A stretch of 64,000 bases of DNA from an uncultured Bacteroidales bacterium (GCA_900318265.1 ONKA01000013.1:1-64000), one strand, 5' to 3'; numbered from the stretch's first letter, positions 24,501 to 34,093 are shown. Numbers and translations: made by a program. The notes: generated by a model from the letters alone, not told the origin.

Positions 24501-26438
24501 CTGAGGTACTTGGGTATAGATGCGCAGGAAAGCGTCGCAGTGGGCAGTGAACATGGTGTAGGTGATGTCCTTGCTTTCCGTGTTGTAAGGCCAGTTGCTT
24601 TGGGCGAGGAAATATTTGCCAGCCACGTTGCCGAAAGCGGGCATCCAGTTGCCCGTGTTGTCGGCGTATGGTCCGTAGGTAGGCATGAATTCGCCGTCAA
24701 AGAGGTCGTAGACACCCCAGACATAGGCGTCGTTGACGAAGGAATAGGAGGTCTCGGTGGGGCAGAGCACACCCACGGCACCGGCATTCTCACCGTTGTA
24801 GGTGCGGCGCATCCAAGCCTCGCAGAAACAGTCTTGGTTGTAGTTGAATTTACCCGTGAGGCAGTTGATGGACATGACGAAAGGCAACTTGCCGACATTG
24901 TTCATCTGGTTGACATGGCTGTTGCGCACGGCGGGCTCACCCCATCCTGTCTCCAAGCCATGGTCGCGGTGTTGCAGCCAGAAAGAGCCCTCGTTGACGG
25001 CTTGCACCACAAGCTCGGGTGAACCATTGTTCCAGTTTCCTAGCTCGCTCGGGGTCTGTGGGATATAACCTACGCCGTTGGGGCCGAAATAGTTGACCAC
25101 CATTGAGGTGTTTTGGTTGCTCGACCAAATGCTTCCAGGCGTACCTTGATAGATGCAATTGATACGGTTGGTGTCGTAGCCGTGCTGACGCATATAGCCA
25201 CCGAACACCTCGGAACAAATCTGGAACCAACGCTCTGTTTGCCAGCCTAATGCAGTGATGGGGCGGGAATAGAAGTTGGGATCCATATTGGGATTGGTGT
25301 ATTCATATTCGAGTTGCTTGCCAACGAAGACGGGCAGTTGGGCCGGTGTCTCGGCAATCAGACGTGAAAACACCATGTCGGGCAGGTTGTCGTTGCCAAC
25401 CACGTCAGCGTAGCGGTTATCGGTGATGCAACTGCCGTTGGAGGGGTGGCTGACGGTCTCGGCAGGGATGTATTGGCCCATGTTGGTGCCATGGTCGCCC
25501 AACAAGCAGACGGCCACAGGGGCAATCTCCCAAGTGTTGTAAGCGCTGTGGAACCAAGCCTTCATGTCGTTGGTGGTGGTGGCAGGCATCTCGTCGAGGC
25601 GGTACACCTCCGTGATGATACCTTGGCGGGTGCGGTAGTCCTTCAGTTGGTTGGCGTATTCAGCCCAAGCGTCGTTGTTGGGAGTGATGATGAGGTACTC
25701 GGCACCTTTGTCGTTGTCGCGCAGCCATTGCTGCATACGGGCTTCATAGTCGATGACAGGCAGCTGGTCGTAGTTGAGCAGCTCGGCAGCGAGGATGGGG
25801 TCCCAATAGGGTGAACGCAGACGGTCTTCACCGAAATGTCCGTTGCCGCCTTCAAATTCGACAGCAAGCTCGACGTTGGTGTAGACAATCAGGTCCTTGG
25901 TGACTGGGTTGTACTGGAAGGGCGTGACGGCTACGGTGACCGCCTCGACGCCACGGATGTAGGAGCTACCCATGACGAAAGGCTCGGCAGGGTAGTAGGC
26001 GTCCTTGCTGTAGACGCTCATGTCCTTCACATAGTTCATGTCGGGCTCCTCGTTCTCCGACTGGATGCGGAGGGCAGGAGCGATGTTGACGTTGTGCAGG
26101 GTCTCTCTCTCAAAACTGACCACGCGCAAATGTGCAGTGGCACCTTGTGGAATGGCCATCATACGGCTGTCGGCAGGCAGGTTGGGCTTGCCAGCTTCGC
26201 TGGGGATGGCGATGGTGTTGATGCTCACTTCGCTCATCTCTTCTCCACGGTATTGGATCGTGTTGAGCGTGACTTGACCCACATTGTAGCTGATGTGCAG
26301 CCCGTCACGGGTCTTCTCCGTCAAGTTGAAGCCTTGCTTCCCTTTGACGGGATAGTTGAAAGTTTGTGCCAAAACCGTGTTGCCGATGAATGCAATCAAG
26401 GCAATGGCTAAAACAATTGGTAGGGATTTTTTCATCAT
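21576..26438 (-). CDS. Gingipain-family (C25) cysteine protease with adhesin modules, copy A
   Basis: 1620 residues. A signal peptide (about 1-24) precedes a propeptide-like region to about 245. The C25 catalytic domain (about 247-660) includes 'YLIITPNNDAWAEYANQLKDYRTRQG', His at about 493 in 'QHRDHGLETGW' and Cys at about 526 in 'INCLTGKF'. The 33-residue spacing equals that of His/Cys in RgpB (from memory). Beta-sandwich domains follow (735-950), then a MAM/cleaved-adhesin-like module (960-1096, 'YRWTYTKDGSVNSGSDCGWIDLI'), Ig-like repeats (1100-1540) and a type A sorting domain (1550-1620, 'LYPNPTNGN', 'GVYMIRIYTENG'). It is secreted by the type IX system. Cleavage specificity cannot be inferred. 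It is the last gene of the nine-gene - strand series. Confidence 0.92.
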   Translation of the reverse strand: MMKKSLPIVLAIALIAFIGNTVLAQTFNYPVKGKQGFNLTEKTRDGLHISYNVGQVTLNTIQYRGEEMSEVSINTIAIPSEAGKPNLPADSRMMAIPQGATAHLRVVSFERETLHNVNIAPALRIQSENEEPDMNYVKDMSVYSKDAYYPAEPFVMGSSYIRGVEAVTVAVTPFQYNPVTKDLIVYTNVELAVEFEGGNGHFGEDRLRSPYWDPILAAELLNYDQLPVIDYEARMQQWLRDNDKGAEYLIITPNNDAWAEYANQLKDYRTRQGIITEVYRLDEMPATTTNDMKAWFHSAYNTWEIAPVAVCLLGDHGTNMGQYIPAETVSHPSNGSCITDNRYADVVGNDNLPDMVFSRLIAETPAQLPVFVGKQLEYEYTNPNMDPNFYSRPITALGWQTERWFQICSEVFGGYMRQHGYDTNRINCIYQGTPGSIWSSNQNTSMVVNYFGPNGVGYIPQTPSELGNWNNGSPELVVQAVNEGSFWLQHRDHGLETGWGEPAVRNSHVNQMNNVGKLPFVMSINCLTGKFNYNQDCFCEAWMRRTYNGENAGAVGVLCPTETSYSFVNDAYVWGVYDLFDGEFMPTYGPYADNTGNWMPAFGNVAGKYFLAQSNWPYNTESKDITYTMFTAHCDAFLRIYTQVPQEMDVVHPEVVIAGLGEVNITAPEGCMISLVKENPEGGWEILAVAEATGDPQTIEFLPQLPPTEIHLVVTGQNYLRYEAVMGVIPADGPYIVFDNKVLHDENFNQQLDFGETISLDITMKNVGSDPMEAFDAVLETESEYITITNGTAQYEAMAPNATQTVANAFSFTVADNVPDNTSNRFTITVTNGTDVYVSNLAMKAYAPVFNLGSMGITEVSGNGNGRLDAGETAKLSFPIENKGHADAAATEVTMQMLSPYITVSESAVSFDNVNAGETQTAVYDITISEDTPIGYSCPLLLNVVSGQYAAQNEYAAKVGLIVEDFELGELGNGWTNDASHPWRVVTESPYEGLYCVRSGSIGSNGTTTLILSHEAGSNDSISFYYKVSSESGYDKLRFYIDNQEKENWSGSIGWTKAAYPVSEGRHSYRWTYTKDGSVNSGSDCGWIDLIGLPAARVMAGTAGNDVTVCEGSEAQVVGYAIHYDNLQWTTSGDGTFDDATIAMPIYTPGTQDIENGQATLTITINGGGETITDEMTVNIIQSVSINSPVGVTMCAVSEPQPVWVEVEGDYDDLTWSTNGDGVFENPHEPTTNYIPGPQDIDAMMVELNVTATSEACSSAETMTLTFSEPPQLALAAESIEICENDPASISFTLSGSNIYPPVDLFFGVTLNGEEHIFEEAGNHSIDLGNLEPGEHVFNINSVRNNFCQVDYEDGERTVTVTVNAAPTMTIGDVPASICEGETIDVEFNFTGMAPFTVEATGMDDFTAESDNYTLSLTPANSINATLTKVTDANGCETILEQAINLVVNPVAAQPEISGDAELDVRLTPTTTYTVSNDVEVGFSIEPEEAGTLVPANDGKSVVITWSKTYKGDAVLTATPVSECNNGEGTLNILVKNSTDVNEFAVKANLYPNPTNGNITIEAEGMQRLTVVNELGQVVYDAEVSNDTETLNMSQFGSGVYMIRIYTENGMGVKRVSVIR

Positions 26439-26485
26439 GTTATGTTTTTAATTTGATTTGTTTGTTTCCTTTTCTTTGAATTGAA

Positions 26486-26508
26486 AGAGACGCAAAATTT
26501 GCGTCTCT
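26486..26508. repeat. 11-bp palindrome upstream of C25 gene A
   Basis: AGAGACGCAAA and its complement are separated by one A. The AGAGACG core matches the arm of the palindrome at 5741-5770. Confidence 0.75.
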
Positions 26509-26534
26509 ATATGATCTCTTCCCCTCGCCTCAAT

Positions 26535-26559
26535 CTCTCAACTCTCAACTCTCAACTCA
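26535..26559. repeat. 7-nt tandem array beginning at a stop codon
   Basis: Three perfect copies of CTCTCAA on the + strand (TTGAGAG on the coding - strand) directly follow the stop of the beta-barrel gene; the stop TGA and the next G form a partial unit. Confidence 0.8.
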
Positions 26560-27450
26560 ATCATACTCGCCCCACTTCATGCAGGCGCCTTGCAACTGCT
26601 TCTTCAAGGGGAACATGAGGGTGATTTTGGCTGTCACATCCGTGTTGAAGCGCATGCCTAACAGGTAGGGGTCGATATAGCCGGCACCGATGACGTTTTG
26701 CGACTCGCCGGTGATCTCTTCATGTGTAAACGAGTTGATGGCTGCGGCATGTCCCGAAACGTCAGCTTTGATGATCAAATAGTAGTTGCCCACGTTGAGT
26801 TTGTAGAGCACACCCAAACCTGCCACCAGACCCACGTTGAACTGTCTAGTGTTTTGGGCGGTCATCTCAACCGTGTCGGTTGAGGCGTCGTTTTCAATGA
26901 AATGTTGCTCTGGTGTGCCATAGCCTTCATACGCTTTCTTTTGCCAAGTCATCTTTCCAGCAAGGGGTAGAATGAAGCGAGGACCGATGAAGACATAAGG
27001 TCTGAAATTGCTTTTGGAGAAATAATGTGTGAGTATGGCTTGAACATCAACTTCTTGATATTCAGCATCGTATTGACGATAATAGTCTTTGTTTTCGTTA
27101 GAGGTTTGTCCGACGGCAATGGGGAAATTCACGATGTCGTAATTCAGTTGCATCTTGCGCATGGCATAATAGCCTTCGAGACTGATGGAGTTGCTGCTGT
27201 TGAGCATGCGCTCCACGGTAAGGCCACCGATGAGGCCAAAGTTGAATGGCTGGTTGTATTTGGTTTTCGTACCACCGAAGTGAAGCCAATAGGTAGAAGT
27301 AAGTCCGCCAGAGAGCCCGATGTTATATTGTGCTTCTGAGGAGTTCACTTTGCTGCTGGCTGGCGTCAACGACTTTTTGAACTGGGCCTGGGCGCCTTGG
27401 GCAAACAAGAATAGCAAGGATAATATGGCAATTGTTCTTTTCATCTTCAT
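26557..27450 (-). CDS. Outer-membrane beta-barrel protein
   Basis: 297 residues with a signal peptide (about 1-23, ending AQGAQAQ). The remainder alternates polar and hydrophobic residues in strands typical of small outer-membrane barrels of Bacteroidetes ('YNIGLSGGLTSTYWLHFGG', 'FGLIGGLTVERMLNSSNSISLEGYYAMRKMQLNY', 'FNVGLVAGLGVLYKLNVGNYYLIIKADV', 'LLGMRFNTDVTAKITLMFPLK'). No sorting domain is present, as expected for a barrel inserted by the BAM pathway. It follows the lipoprotein gene by 14 nt and may pair with it. Its link to the surface proteases of this series is suggested only by position. Confidence 0.8.
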   Translation of the reverse strand: MKMKRTIAILSLLFLFAQGAQAQFKKSLTPASSKVNSSEAQYNIGLSGGLTSTYWLHFGGTKTKYNQPFNFGLIGGLTVERMLNSSNSISLEGYYAMRKMQLNYDIVNFPIAVGQTSNENKDYYRQYDAEYQEVDVQAILTHYFSKSNFRPYVFIGPRFILPLAGKMTWQKKAYEGYGTPEQHFIENDASTDTVEMTAQNTRQFNVGLVAGLGVLYKLNVGNYYLIIKADVSGHAAAINSFTHEEITGESQNVIGAGYIDPYLLGMRFNTDVTAKITLMFPLKKQLQGACMKWGEYD

Positions 27451-27464
27451 GGATTTGTTATTTG

Positions 27465-28328
27465 TTATTCTGTGTAATCGCCTTGATGCACATCCGTCGG
27501 ATTCTCAATGATGACGATGTCGCCAGGTTTGGGTAGCGTTTGGTGACCGTTAGTGGGGTTGAGCAACATGTCAAGGATATGGCCACCCTTGAAATAGATC
27601 ATGTTTTCAATACCCCAAACGAAATTCTTGATGACGGGTTTGACAATGGTATCGGTGACGCCGGTTACGGTGTCGGTCTCAACGATGTATTCTTTGTCAA
27701 TCTTGCCGGATATGATGTTGGCCTTCAAGGGATGGAACAAATGCGTGTGGATGATGTCGTAATAATAGATGGTGAAATAGGGATCTTTACCCATGATATA
27801 GACGGTGTTGAAAACATCTTTATTCACATGTTCGTCGTCAAAATAGACAGGAGCCAGAGAGTCGGCAGCAAACAAATCATAATACTCATTGATGAGGGCA
27901 AAGGTGCTGTCGTTTCTTGACCTTTCAATTTCAGAGATTTCTAAAGAGCCTTGGGCGCTTTGGTAATTGTAATAGAGATAGTTCAACTTGGCAATTCCCA
28001 AATGTTGTTCGAAAAACTTGAAGTATCTGTAACCATCGATGACACCTTCAGGTCTCATCCAATTGCTCTCTGGAATACGGATGACCCTTGTCACATTGGT
28101 ATTGTCGGTCGTATACGATCCTTCAATTCTAGGTGGTTCGTCACCGAAATACAGGCGGTTGTTGCCAATGGCCTCAAGAAGTTCCTGTGGCATAAATTCG
28201 TTGATATTCGGGATTTGTTGATGCCCATAGAAGACGGTTCCGTTGTTGGCAGGGTCGTCTTTCAAACAGGAGGTGAACAACGCGAGTCCGCCTAAAATAA
28301 ACATTGTGCTGATCAGATGTCTTTTCAT
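27465..28328 (-). CDS. Lipoprotein of unknown function
   Basis: 287 residues from the ATG at 28328, chosen because it begins the signal peptide (MKRHLISTMFILGGLALFTSC, Cys about 21); an upstream ATG at 28361 would add 11 charged residues. The mature part (about 266 residues) is rich in aromatic residues and Asp/Asn ('YFKFFEQHLGIAKLNYLYYNYQ', 'YFTIYYYDIIHTHLFHPLK'), and I do not recognise a domain. It has its own promoter, so it and the beta-barrel gene may form a separate unit within the series. Confidence 0.75.
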   Translation of the reverse strand: MKRHLISTMFILGGLALFTSCLKDDPANNGTVFYGHQQIPNINEFMPQELLEAIGNNRLYFGDEPPRIEGSYTTDNTNVTRVIRIPESNWMRPEGVIDGYRYFKFFEQHLGIAKLNYLYYNYQSAQGSLEISEIERSRNDSTFALINEYYDLFAADSLAPVYFDDEHVNKDVFNTVYIMGKDPYFTIYYYDIIHTHLFHPLKANIISGKIDKEYIVETDTVTGVTDTIVKPVIKNFVWGIENMIYFKGGHILDMLLNPTNGHQTLPKPGDIVIIENPTDVHQGDYTE

Positions 28329-28379
28329 CTTTTTGTCGCTATGGCGTTTGGATTGTCTCATAGTTTGAAAAATAATCTG

Positions 28380-28413
28380 GCAAATATAAGGTTTTAGGGT
28401 TTACATTTTACAA
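28380..28413 (-). promoter_or_regulatory. Promoter of the lipoprotein/beta-barrel unit
   Basis: On the - strand, TATATTTGC (28388-28380) lies 22 nt after a TTG (28413-28411). Confidence 0.55.
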
Positions 28414-28458
28414 AAATCGAACGGAATTTTTTGTGACAATATTGTAATGGGTTGGGTT

Positions 28459-31020
28459 TTATTTTGTTATGATGACTTTTTTTGTGATATTCTGCCCTCG
28501 ACAACTGAATGTAAAACAATACATTCCGCTCCGACAAGCATCCAAATGATAGGGATGGTTGGCTTGTGGACCGGCAGGGATGACAAATTGGTCGACAAGT
28601 TGGCCTGTCATGTTGTAGACTTTGACGTCAATAGGTGTGGCGGTTGAGCCCGTCGTGATGTTCATTGTTCCGTTGTTGGGGTTGGGAGCGATGTCAATGT
28701 TATAGTCCGGTGTATCGTTTTCTTCAACGCCATAGAAGGAACTGAGCAGCCAATAGCGTGTTTTCTTCCCTTGTGGGCAGCAGTCGTTGCTTACTGTGGC
28801 CTGTAGCCAAACGGTGTCTTCTATTTGGCTTAAGACATATACCTTGCAATGTTTGGCAGGGTCGCCAATTGGTTCCAACACCCAATCGACTTTGCTGTCT
28901 GGAAAGTTCCAAGAAACGGAATCCCATTTACATAACGGATTGTTGTCCCATAATTCGAACTCATAGGCCTTAATTTGGAATTCGGTGGCGGTGATGACCC
29001 AGTGGGGCGCCGTGTTGGCTGTGTCGGAGGGGTAAATGTCGGTGGGGTCGGGGCTGTATTGCAGCTCAAGGTTGAGGTGGCGTATGGTGTAGCAGCCTGT
29101 GGTATCGGGCACGGTGTCGGTGTAATAGCCCGAAGAGGTGTAGGTGTTGCCGTACCATTCGAAGGTGTCGCAATGTCCGATCTCTGATACGGGTTCACTG
29201 TCAACGAGGTCGCTCACAGTGAGGTTGAGTGTAACATAGCTCTCGCAGCCACTCTCGTTGGTGACGGTGTAAGTGTCGTGGTAGGTCCCTGGGCTGTCGT
29301 AATGCAGGTTGAAACCGTTCTCGGTGTAGTCGTCAGGACCTCTGAAACAGACCGCGTCATTGATTTCTTGGTCGGGGTCGCGGCGTAAGTCGATGTAGAA
29401 GTAGGAAGTGTTGGTGGTGGATGAGCCTCCACATGGGGGTTCTTCGGTGGTGACAGTTAGGGAGGCCACGAAAAACCCATGGTTTTCATAGTGGTGAGAG
29501 ACGGGGTTGCCAGTGCTTGTGGTGCCATCGCCGAAATCCCATATCAAGTTGTAGTCGATGAGGTTGATATCGGCACTGAAGGAGAGGTCTTCCAATATGC
29601 ATTCTGTGATGGTGTCGTATGGGTTGACGGGTGTCTCGTTGACAGTGATGGAGGTGGTGAGGTCGGCAGCTTTCGATCCGGCCATATAAGCATAGCCTCG
29701 GGCATCGCCAAAGCCATAGATGTGGGCGTTGAAGCCGTTGGGACAGCTCAGTTGGTGAACCCCATGGTCGATTCTTTTTCGGTAGAAACTGTATTGGTTG
29801 TTGCCCTCCACGGTTTCAAATTGGCCGGATGGCAATAGGTTGTTGTCGAGATATACTTGCCCCACATCCTGACTCTCAACAATGATGTTGACATAGTGTG
29901 TGCTGATGTTAACGTTGTTGTGGTTGTAATTGAAAGTGGAGAAGGTGATTTCTTCGATGCGCTGCTCGATGGGTGCAATCCATACCATTGAGGGTGCGCC
30001 ATTGCCTGAACCGTTGGAACTGGAGTTGAACAGATACACGGCACTGCGTTGAGATGTCTCCAGATAACACGACTTTGCGCTGCTATTCAGTTTGAAGACG
30101 TAGGACTGGTTGGCATTCAAGGTTTGGATCACGGTGCCATTGCGTCGTATCTCGTTGCCATCGGCTGCCGAGGTGATTTTGACGTAGTCCTCGTTGCGGT
30201 CGAGTGAGGAGGTGACCACGAATTTCTTGCCCCATGAGCGCACGGGCATGGCTTGTTCGAATACGCAGTCGGAGTCACTAAACGCCGTGGTGGGAATCAA
30301 AGTCAAGTTGTTGCCGTTAAAGATGGCGATTTTTTTGCAGTCGTGGGCCGTGACACGTGTGCCACTCAAATCGCGTTGCCCTTGACTCATGTTGGAACGC
30401 ACCTGATAGGCTTCGCCAGTGTTCAAGGTGATGCTAAAGGTCTGGTTGGCTTGGTGTCCGCCCAAGGTATTCACCGAAGGTGTGATGTCGATTTCGGTGT
30501 CGTCTTCGGTGGCAACGATGACGAAAGCACTTGAAGGGTCATAACTGCCTGTCGATTGGTCGTAGGTTTGGATGATGTAGTCGTCGGCCAAGCCAGGAGT
30601 GGGTAGTACAAACGAGGCGTCGAAAGAATAGGTGGCGATGTTGGCGCAATATACCGAAACGGTGTCGGTGGTAGTGATTTTAAGTCCTTTGTTTACGACG
30701 CGTTCATACTCGGAGTTTTCTATATACACTTGCTCTTCGTCAAGGTCAATGGAGAAAACGTCGTTGGCTTCCACGGTGAAGTCGCGAGTCCAGCCTGTGT
30801 TAGGATTGGTGATGGTGCCTTCGCAATCTCTTTTGGCACTTACGATTAGTTGGACGCGTACCCAACCCGTGGAAGGGACATCAGGGTGGTACTTGAATCC
30901 GTTGGCGATGAAGGAAAGCCAAAATTCCTTGCCTTGGGTGGTGGCGTCTTGCGCATAAGAGGTCGATGTCGCCGTGGCTAATGCCAGAAGGAGTAGCAGT
31001 GTTTTCCAGATATGTTTCAT
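28459..31020 (-). CDS. Secreted IgGFc-binding-like/PKD protein, copy B
   Basis: 853 residues with a signal peptide (about 1-23). Residues 28-460 match the N-terminal IgGFc-binding-protein-like region found in Bacteroidetes ('QGKEFWLSFIANGF', 'SVYCANIATYSFDASFVLPTPGLADDYIIQTYD', 'FEQAMPVRSWGKKFVVTSS', 'YGFGDARGYAYMAGS'). A PKD domain with 'LIWDFGDGTTSTGNPVSHHY' is at about 470-545 and one Cys-containing repeat at about 600-660. Residues 665-770 are the pre-sorting block shared with the next three genes upstream ('HWVITATEFQIKAYEFELWD', 'RYWLLSSFYGVEE'), here the most divergent copy. A type A sorting domain ends the protein ('APNPNNGTM', 'GMYCFTFSCRGQ'). It begins 12 nt after the stop of its paralogue. 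Confidence 0.87.
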   Translation of the reverse strand: MKHIWKTLLLLLALATATSTSYAQDATTQGKEFWLSFIANGFKYHPDVPSTGWVRVQLIVSAKRDCEGTITNPNTGWTRDFTVEANDVFSIDLDEEQVYIENSEYERVVNKGLKITTTDTVSVYCANIATYSFDASFVLPTPGLADDYIIQTYDQSTGSYDPSSAFVIVATEDDTEIDITPSVNTLGGHQANQTFSITLNTGEAYQVRSNMSQGQRDLSGTRVTAHDCKKIAIFNGNNLTLIPTTAFSDSDCVFEQAMPVRSWGKKFVVTSSLDRNEDYVKITSAADGNEIRRNGTVIQTLNANQSYVFKLNSSAKSCYLETSQRSAVYLFNSSSNGSGNGAPSMVWIAPIEQRIEEITFSTFNYNHNNVNISTHYVNIIVESQDVGQVYLDNNLLPSGQFETVEGNNQYSFYRKRIDHGVHQLSCPNGFNAHIYGFGDARGYAYMAGSKAADLTTSITVNETPVNPYDTITECILEDLSFSADINLIDYNLIWDFGDGTTSTGNPVSHHYENHGFFVASLTVTTEEPPCGGSSTTNTSYFYIDLRRDPDQEINDAVCFRGPDDYTENGFNLHYDSPGTYHDTYTVTNESGCESYVTLNLTVSDLVDSEPVSEIGHCDTFEWYGNTYTSSGYYTDTVPDTTGCYTIRHLNLELQYSPDPTDIYPSDTANTAPHWVITATEFQIKAYEFELWDNNPLCKWDSVSWNFPDSKVDWVLEPIGDPAKHCKVYVLSQIEDTVWLQATVSNDCCPQGKKTRYWLLSSFYGVEENDTPDYNIDIAPNPNNGTMNITTGSTATPIDVKVYNMTGQLVDQFVIPAGPQANHPYHLDACRSGMYCFTFSCRGQNITKKVIITK

Positions 31021-31032
31021 GTTGTGGTTTGA

Positions 31033-34000
31033 TTAGTGCGTAACGATGACTTTCTTTGCGACAGTCCCGTTTCTTCCAGTGGCCACAAAGCAATAGATGC
31101 CCGAGGATTTGGCGTTTAGGTTATAAGTTATAGAGTGTTTGTTAGCTGTGTTTTCTGTTTGTATATGGTCGATCAAGGTGCCACGCATGTCGTACACTTT
31201 GACTTCGACACGTCCATCCATTTGTTCAAAGTTGAGCATCATTTGTCCATTGTTGGGGTTGGGAATGACATCAAAAGTTCCCGACGAGAGGCCGTTCTCT
31301 TCTATGCCATAGAAGGAGCAGACCAACCAATAACGTTGCACCACGCCTTCTTGCGGTGCGCAGCGGTTGTGGACATGGGCTTCCAACCAAACGGTGTCTT
31401 CAGTTGGGTTGAGTACATATAGCTTGCAACTTTGGTTTTTGTTGCCAAAAGGTTCAAGTACCCAGTCGATGGGTTCAGCAAATTCCCAAGTAACGGAGTC
31501 CCAATAACAATGTGGATTGGTATCCCATAGGTGGAAGTCGTATGACGTGATTTGGAACTCGGTGGCAGTGATGACCCAGTGAGGAGCTGTGTTGTTAGGA
31601 TCCAAGGGATAGATTTCGGTTGGGGTGGGGGTGTATCCCAACTCGAGGTTGAGGTGGACAATGCTGTCGCACCCCAAAGTGGTCAATAGGGTCTTCTCGT
31701 AGTTTCCTGTGGTGTAGTAGGTGGTACCAAGCCATTGCAACGAGTCGCATTCCGTGATGTCGGTGATCGAGCCGTCCACGTTGCCACTGAGTGTCAGATG
31801 GCAATCGACGATGCTGTCGCAACCGTCGATGGTGGTGAATTGCTGATGATAGGTTCCACTGGTGGTGTAGTCCTGCCCATTCCAATGGAAGGTGCCGCAG
31901 GTGATGGTGTCGAAGCTGGTGTGTTGCGGCAGTCCCATGGTGAGGTGCATGGTGACGATGCTGTCGCAGCCGCCCAAGGTGGTGTAGGTGTATTCGTAAT
32001 CACCTGGGGAATTATAGACCCGTCCGTCCCAAACATAGCTATTGCTACATTCGTGATGGCTGAATTCATGAGTAATCTGTTCGTCTACTACAAGGTGCAG
32101 GTTGAGGATGCTGTCGCAACCGCTGGTGGTTTGTAGGCTGAGCTGCCGGTCGTACACACCAGGGTGGTCATACACAAAACTGAATCCATAGCCATCGTAC
32201 ACGCCAGGTTGACCTTGCCAGCAACGACTGTCGTCGATGGGGATGTGGTAGTTGGGGTGGGCTGTGATGTAAACCAACAACGAGTCTTGACATTCGTTAT
32301 GTATTGGGTTGTCCACAAGCCTTGCCAAGATGGTGTCGTTGTTGATACGAATGTTGTTGAAGCCATGGCCAGAGTAAAACTCGCCTTCGCAAACTTCATC
32401 GCTTTCCGTTATGTATTGTTGTGTGGCATCGATGTAGAAATAGGTGGTGTTGCTGGTCGTGCCAGTGCAGCCGCCTTCATTGGTGGTGATGAACAGGGAT
32501 GCGTTGTAGATGCGTCGCTCGTGATAGGTGTGTGTCACGGGGTTCTCGGTGCTGGTGGTGCCGTCGCCGAAGTCCCATAAGAGGTTGTATTCGGTGAAGT
32601 TGACATCGGCATGGAAGGCGATCTGCTGATCGACACAATAATCGAAAGTCTCGTTGGGCAAGACGGTCTCGTTGTTGATGGTGAGATGCGAGCTTAGGTC
32701 TTTGGCGTTAGAACCCACCAGATAGGCATATCCCTTGGCGTCACCGAAACCATAGACATGTGCGTTGAATCCGTTGTCGCAGGTGATGTGGTGAACGCCA
32801 TGGCTGATGTCCATCCTTGCATAGCTGTAGTTGTTGTTGCCGTTGACACGATGGAAGATCAGGGGTGAAATCTGTTGGCCGTCAAGATACACATTGGCGA
32901 TATCTTCCGTATTGACGATGATGTTGACGCTATGCGTGTCTATGTTGATGTTGGGATGGTCGAAGGTGGAGAAGGTCACATCATTGATGCGTTGTTCCAC
33001 GGGGGCTATCCATACCATCGAAGGGTCACCAAAGCCACCGAGATAGTTCTGGTCGTAGCTTGAATTGTTGTAGAGGTAAACAGCACAGGGATGAGTGGCT
33101 TCCAAGAAGCAGGAACCTTCTGCTTCATCCATATCGAAAGTGTAAGACTCGCGTGCCCTCAAAGTGACGAGAGGCTCACCGTTCATGGTAATTATGTTAT
33201 TGTTGGCGCTCGAGGTGATTTTGATGAAGTCGCGGTTGCGATTTCTTGAGCTGGTCACGACGAACTTTTTGCCCCATGAACGCAAGGGCATGGCTTGTTC
33301 AAACACATGGTCGTAACCGTTGCCCTGGTTGATGGGTATGCAAGTGACGGTGTTGCCATTGAAGACGGCGATGCGCTTACAGTCGGATGCAAGGATATGG
33401 GTGCCGCTCAAATCACGTTGTGCACCTGTCCGCACAGACCTGAGGTGGTAAGTCTCACCAGCATTCATTGTGATGGTGAAGGATTCGTTGGCAGGCCTTC
33501 CACCTAGGGTAGAACAGGTCGGTGTGATTTCAATTTCCGTGTTGTCTTCTGTGGCCACGATGAGCAAAGCGCTGGTCTCGTTGTTGTAGACATAGGCGTT
33601 CGTGCTGCCATCGCGTGATTGGTCATAGCTCTGGATGTAATATTCATCGCCTAAGCTCTCAACAGGAAGAACAAACGAGGCATCGAATGAAACATGGGCG
33701 ATGTTGGTGCAATAAACCGAAATGGTGTCGCTCGACTCCACTTTGAGGCCTTTCTGGGCAATGGTTTCATAAAGGCTCCCATTGTGGTATCCCTGTGTTT
33801 CAGGTATTTCTACAGTGGTAATGTTGTTGGCTCTTACGGTGAAGTCCGTGGACCATCCTGTCAAAGGGTTGGAGATGGAGCCTGAACAGTCGCGCTTGGC
33901 ACTGATGAGGACCTGATTGATCACCCAGCCACCCAAGTCATGATCCTTGAACCCGTTGTGCATGAAAGACAGCCAGAACTCCTTGCCTTGGGTTGAAGTG

Positions 34001-34074
34001 TTTTGGGCTAAGGCTGTTGGCAAACCGAGACAACTGATGAGGATTATTATGACAAAATACCTGAAACGTTTCAT
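31033..34074 (-). CDS. Secreted IgGFc-binding-like/PKD protein, copy A
   Basis: 1013 residues from the ATG at 34074; a start at 34131 was rejected because its extra 19 codons run through a perfect palindrome and precede the signal peptide (MKRFRYFVIIILISCLGLPTALAQ). Residues 28-470 are the IgGFc-binding-like region, clearly paralogous to the downstream gene. A PKD domain ('LLWDFGDGTTSTENPVTHTY') lies at about 485-560. Four to five repeats with a first Cys, a 'W.G..Y...G.Y' strand pair and GCDSIV occupy about 575-800. The shared pre-sorting block follows (about 805-925, 'HWVITATEFQITSYDFHLWD', 'QRYWLVCSFYGIEE'), then the sorting domain ('VIPNPNNGQM', 'GIYCFVATGRNG'). It is probably surface-exposed. 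Confidence 0.87.
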   Translation of the reverse strand: MKRFRYFVIIILISCLGLPTALAQNTSTQGKEFWLSFMHNGFKDHDLGGWVINQVLISAKRDCSGSISNPLTGWSTDFTVRANNITTVEIPETQGYHNGSLYETIAQKGLKVESSDTISVYCTNIAHVSFDASFVLPVESLGDEYYIQSYDQSRDGSTNAYVYNNETSALLIVATEDNTEIEITPTCSTLGGRPANESFTITMNAGETYHLRSVRTGAQRDLSGTHILASDCKRIAVFNGNTVTCIPINQGNGYDHVFEQAMPLRSWGKKFVVTSSRNRNRDFIKITSSANNNIITMNGEPLVTLRARESYTFDMDEAEGSCFLEATHPCAVYLYNNSSYDQNYLGGFGDPSMVWIAPVEQRINDVTFSTFDHPNINIDTHSVNIIVNTEDIANVYLDGQQISPLIFHRVNGNNNYSYARMDISHGVHHITCDNGFNAHVYGFGDAKGYAYLVGSNAKDLSSHLTINNETVLPNETFDYCVDQQIAFHADVNFTEYNLLWDFGDGTTSTENPVTHTYHERRIYNASLFITTNEGGCTGTTSNTTYFYIDATQQYITESDEVCEGEFYSGHGFNNIRINNDTILARLVDNPIHNECQDSLLVYITAHPNYHIPIDDSRCWQGQPGVYDGYGFSFVYDHPGVYDRQLSLQTTSGCDSILNLHLVVDEQITHEFSHHECSNSYVWDGRVYNSPGDYEYTYTTLGGCDSIVTMHLTMGLPQHTSFDTITCGTFHWNGQDYTTSGTYHQQFTTIDGCDSIVDCHLTLSGNVDGSITDITECDSLQWLGTTYYTTGNYEKTLLTTLGCDSIVHLNLELGYTPTPTEIYPLDPNNTAPHWVITATEFQITSYDFHLWDTNPHCYWDSVTWEFAEPIDWVLEPFGNKNQSCKLYVLNPTEDTVWLEAHVHNRCAPQEGVVQRYWLVCSFYGIEENGLSSGTFDVIPNPNNGQMMLNFEQMDGRVEVKVYDMRGTLIDHIQTENTANKHSITYNLNAKSSGIYCFVATGRNGTVAKKVIVTH

Positions 34075-34093
34075 GGCTTTTATATTGCATTGT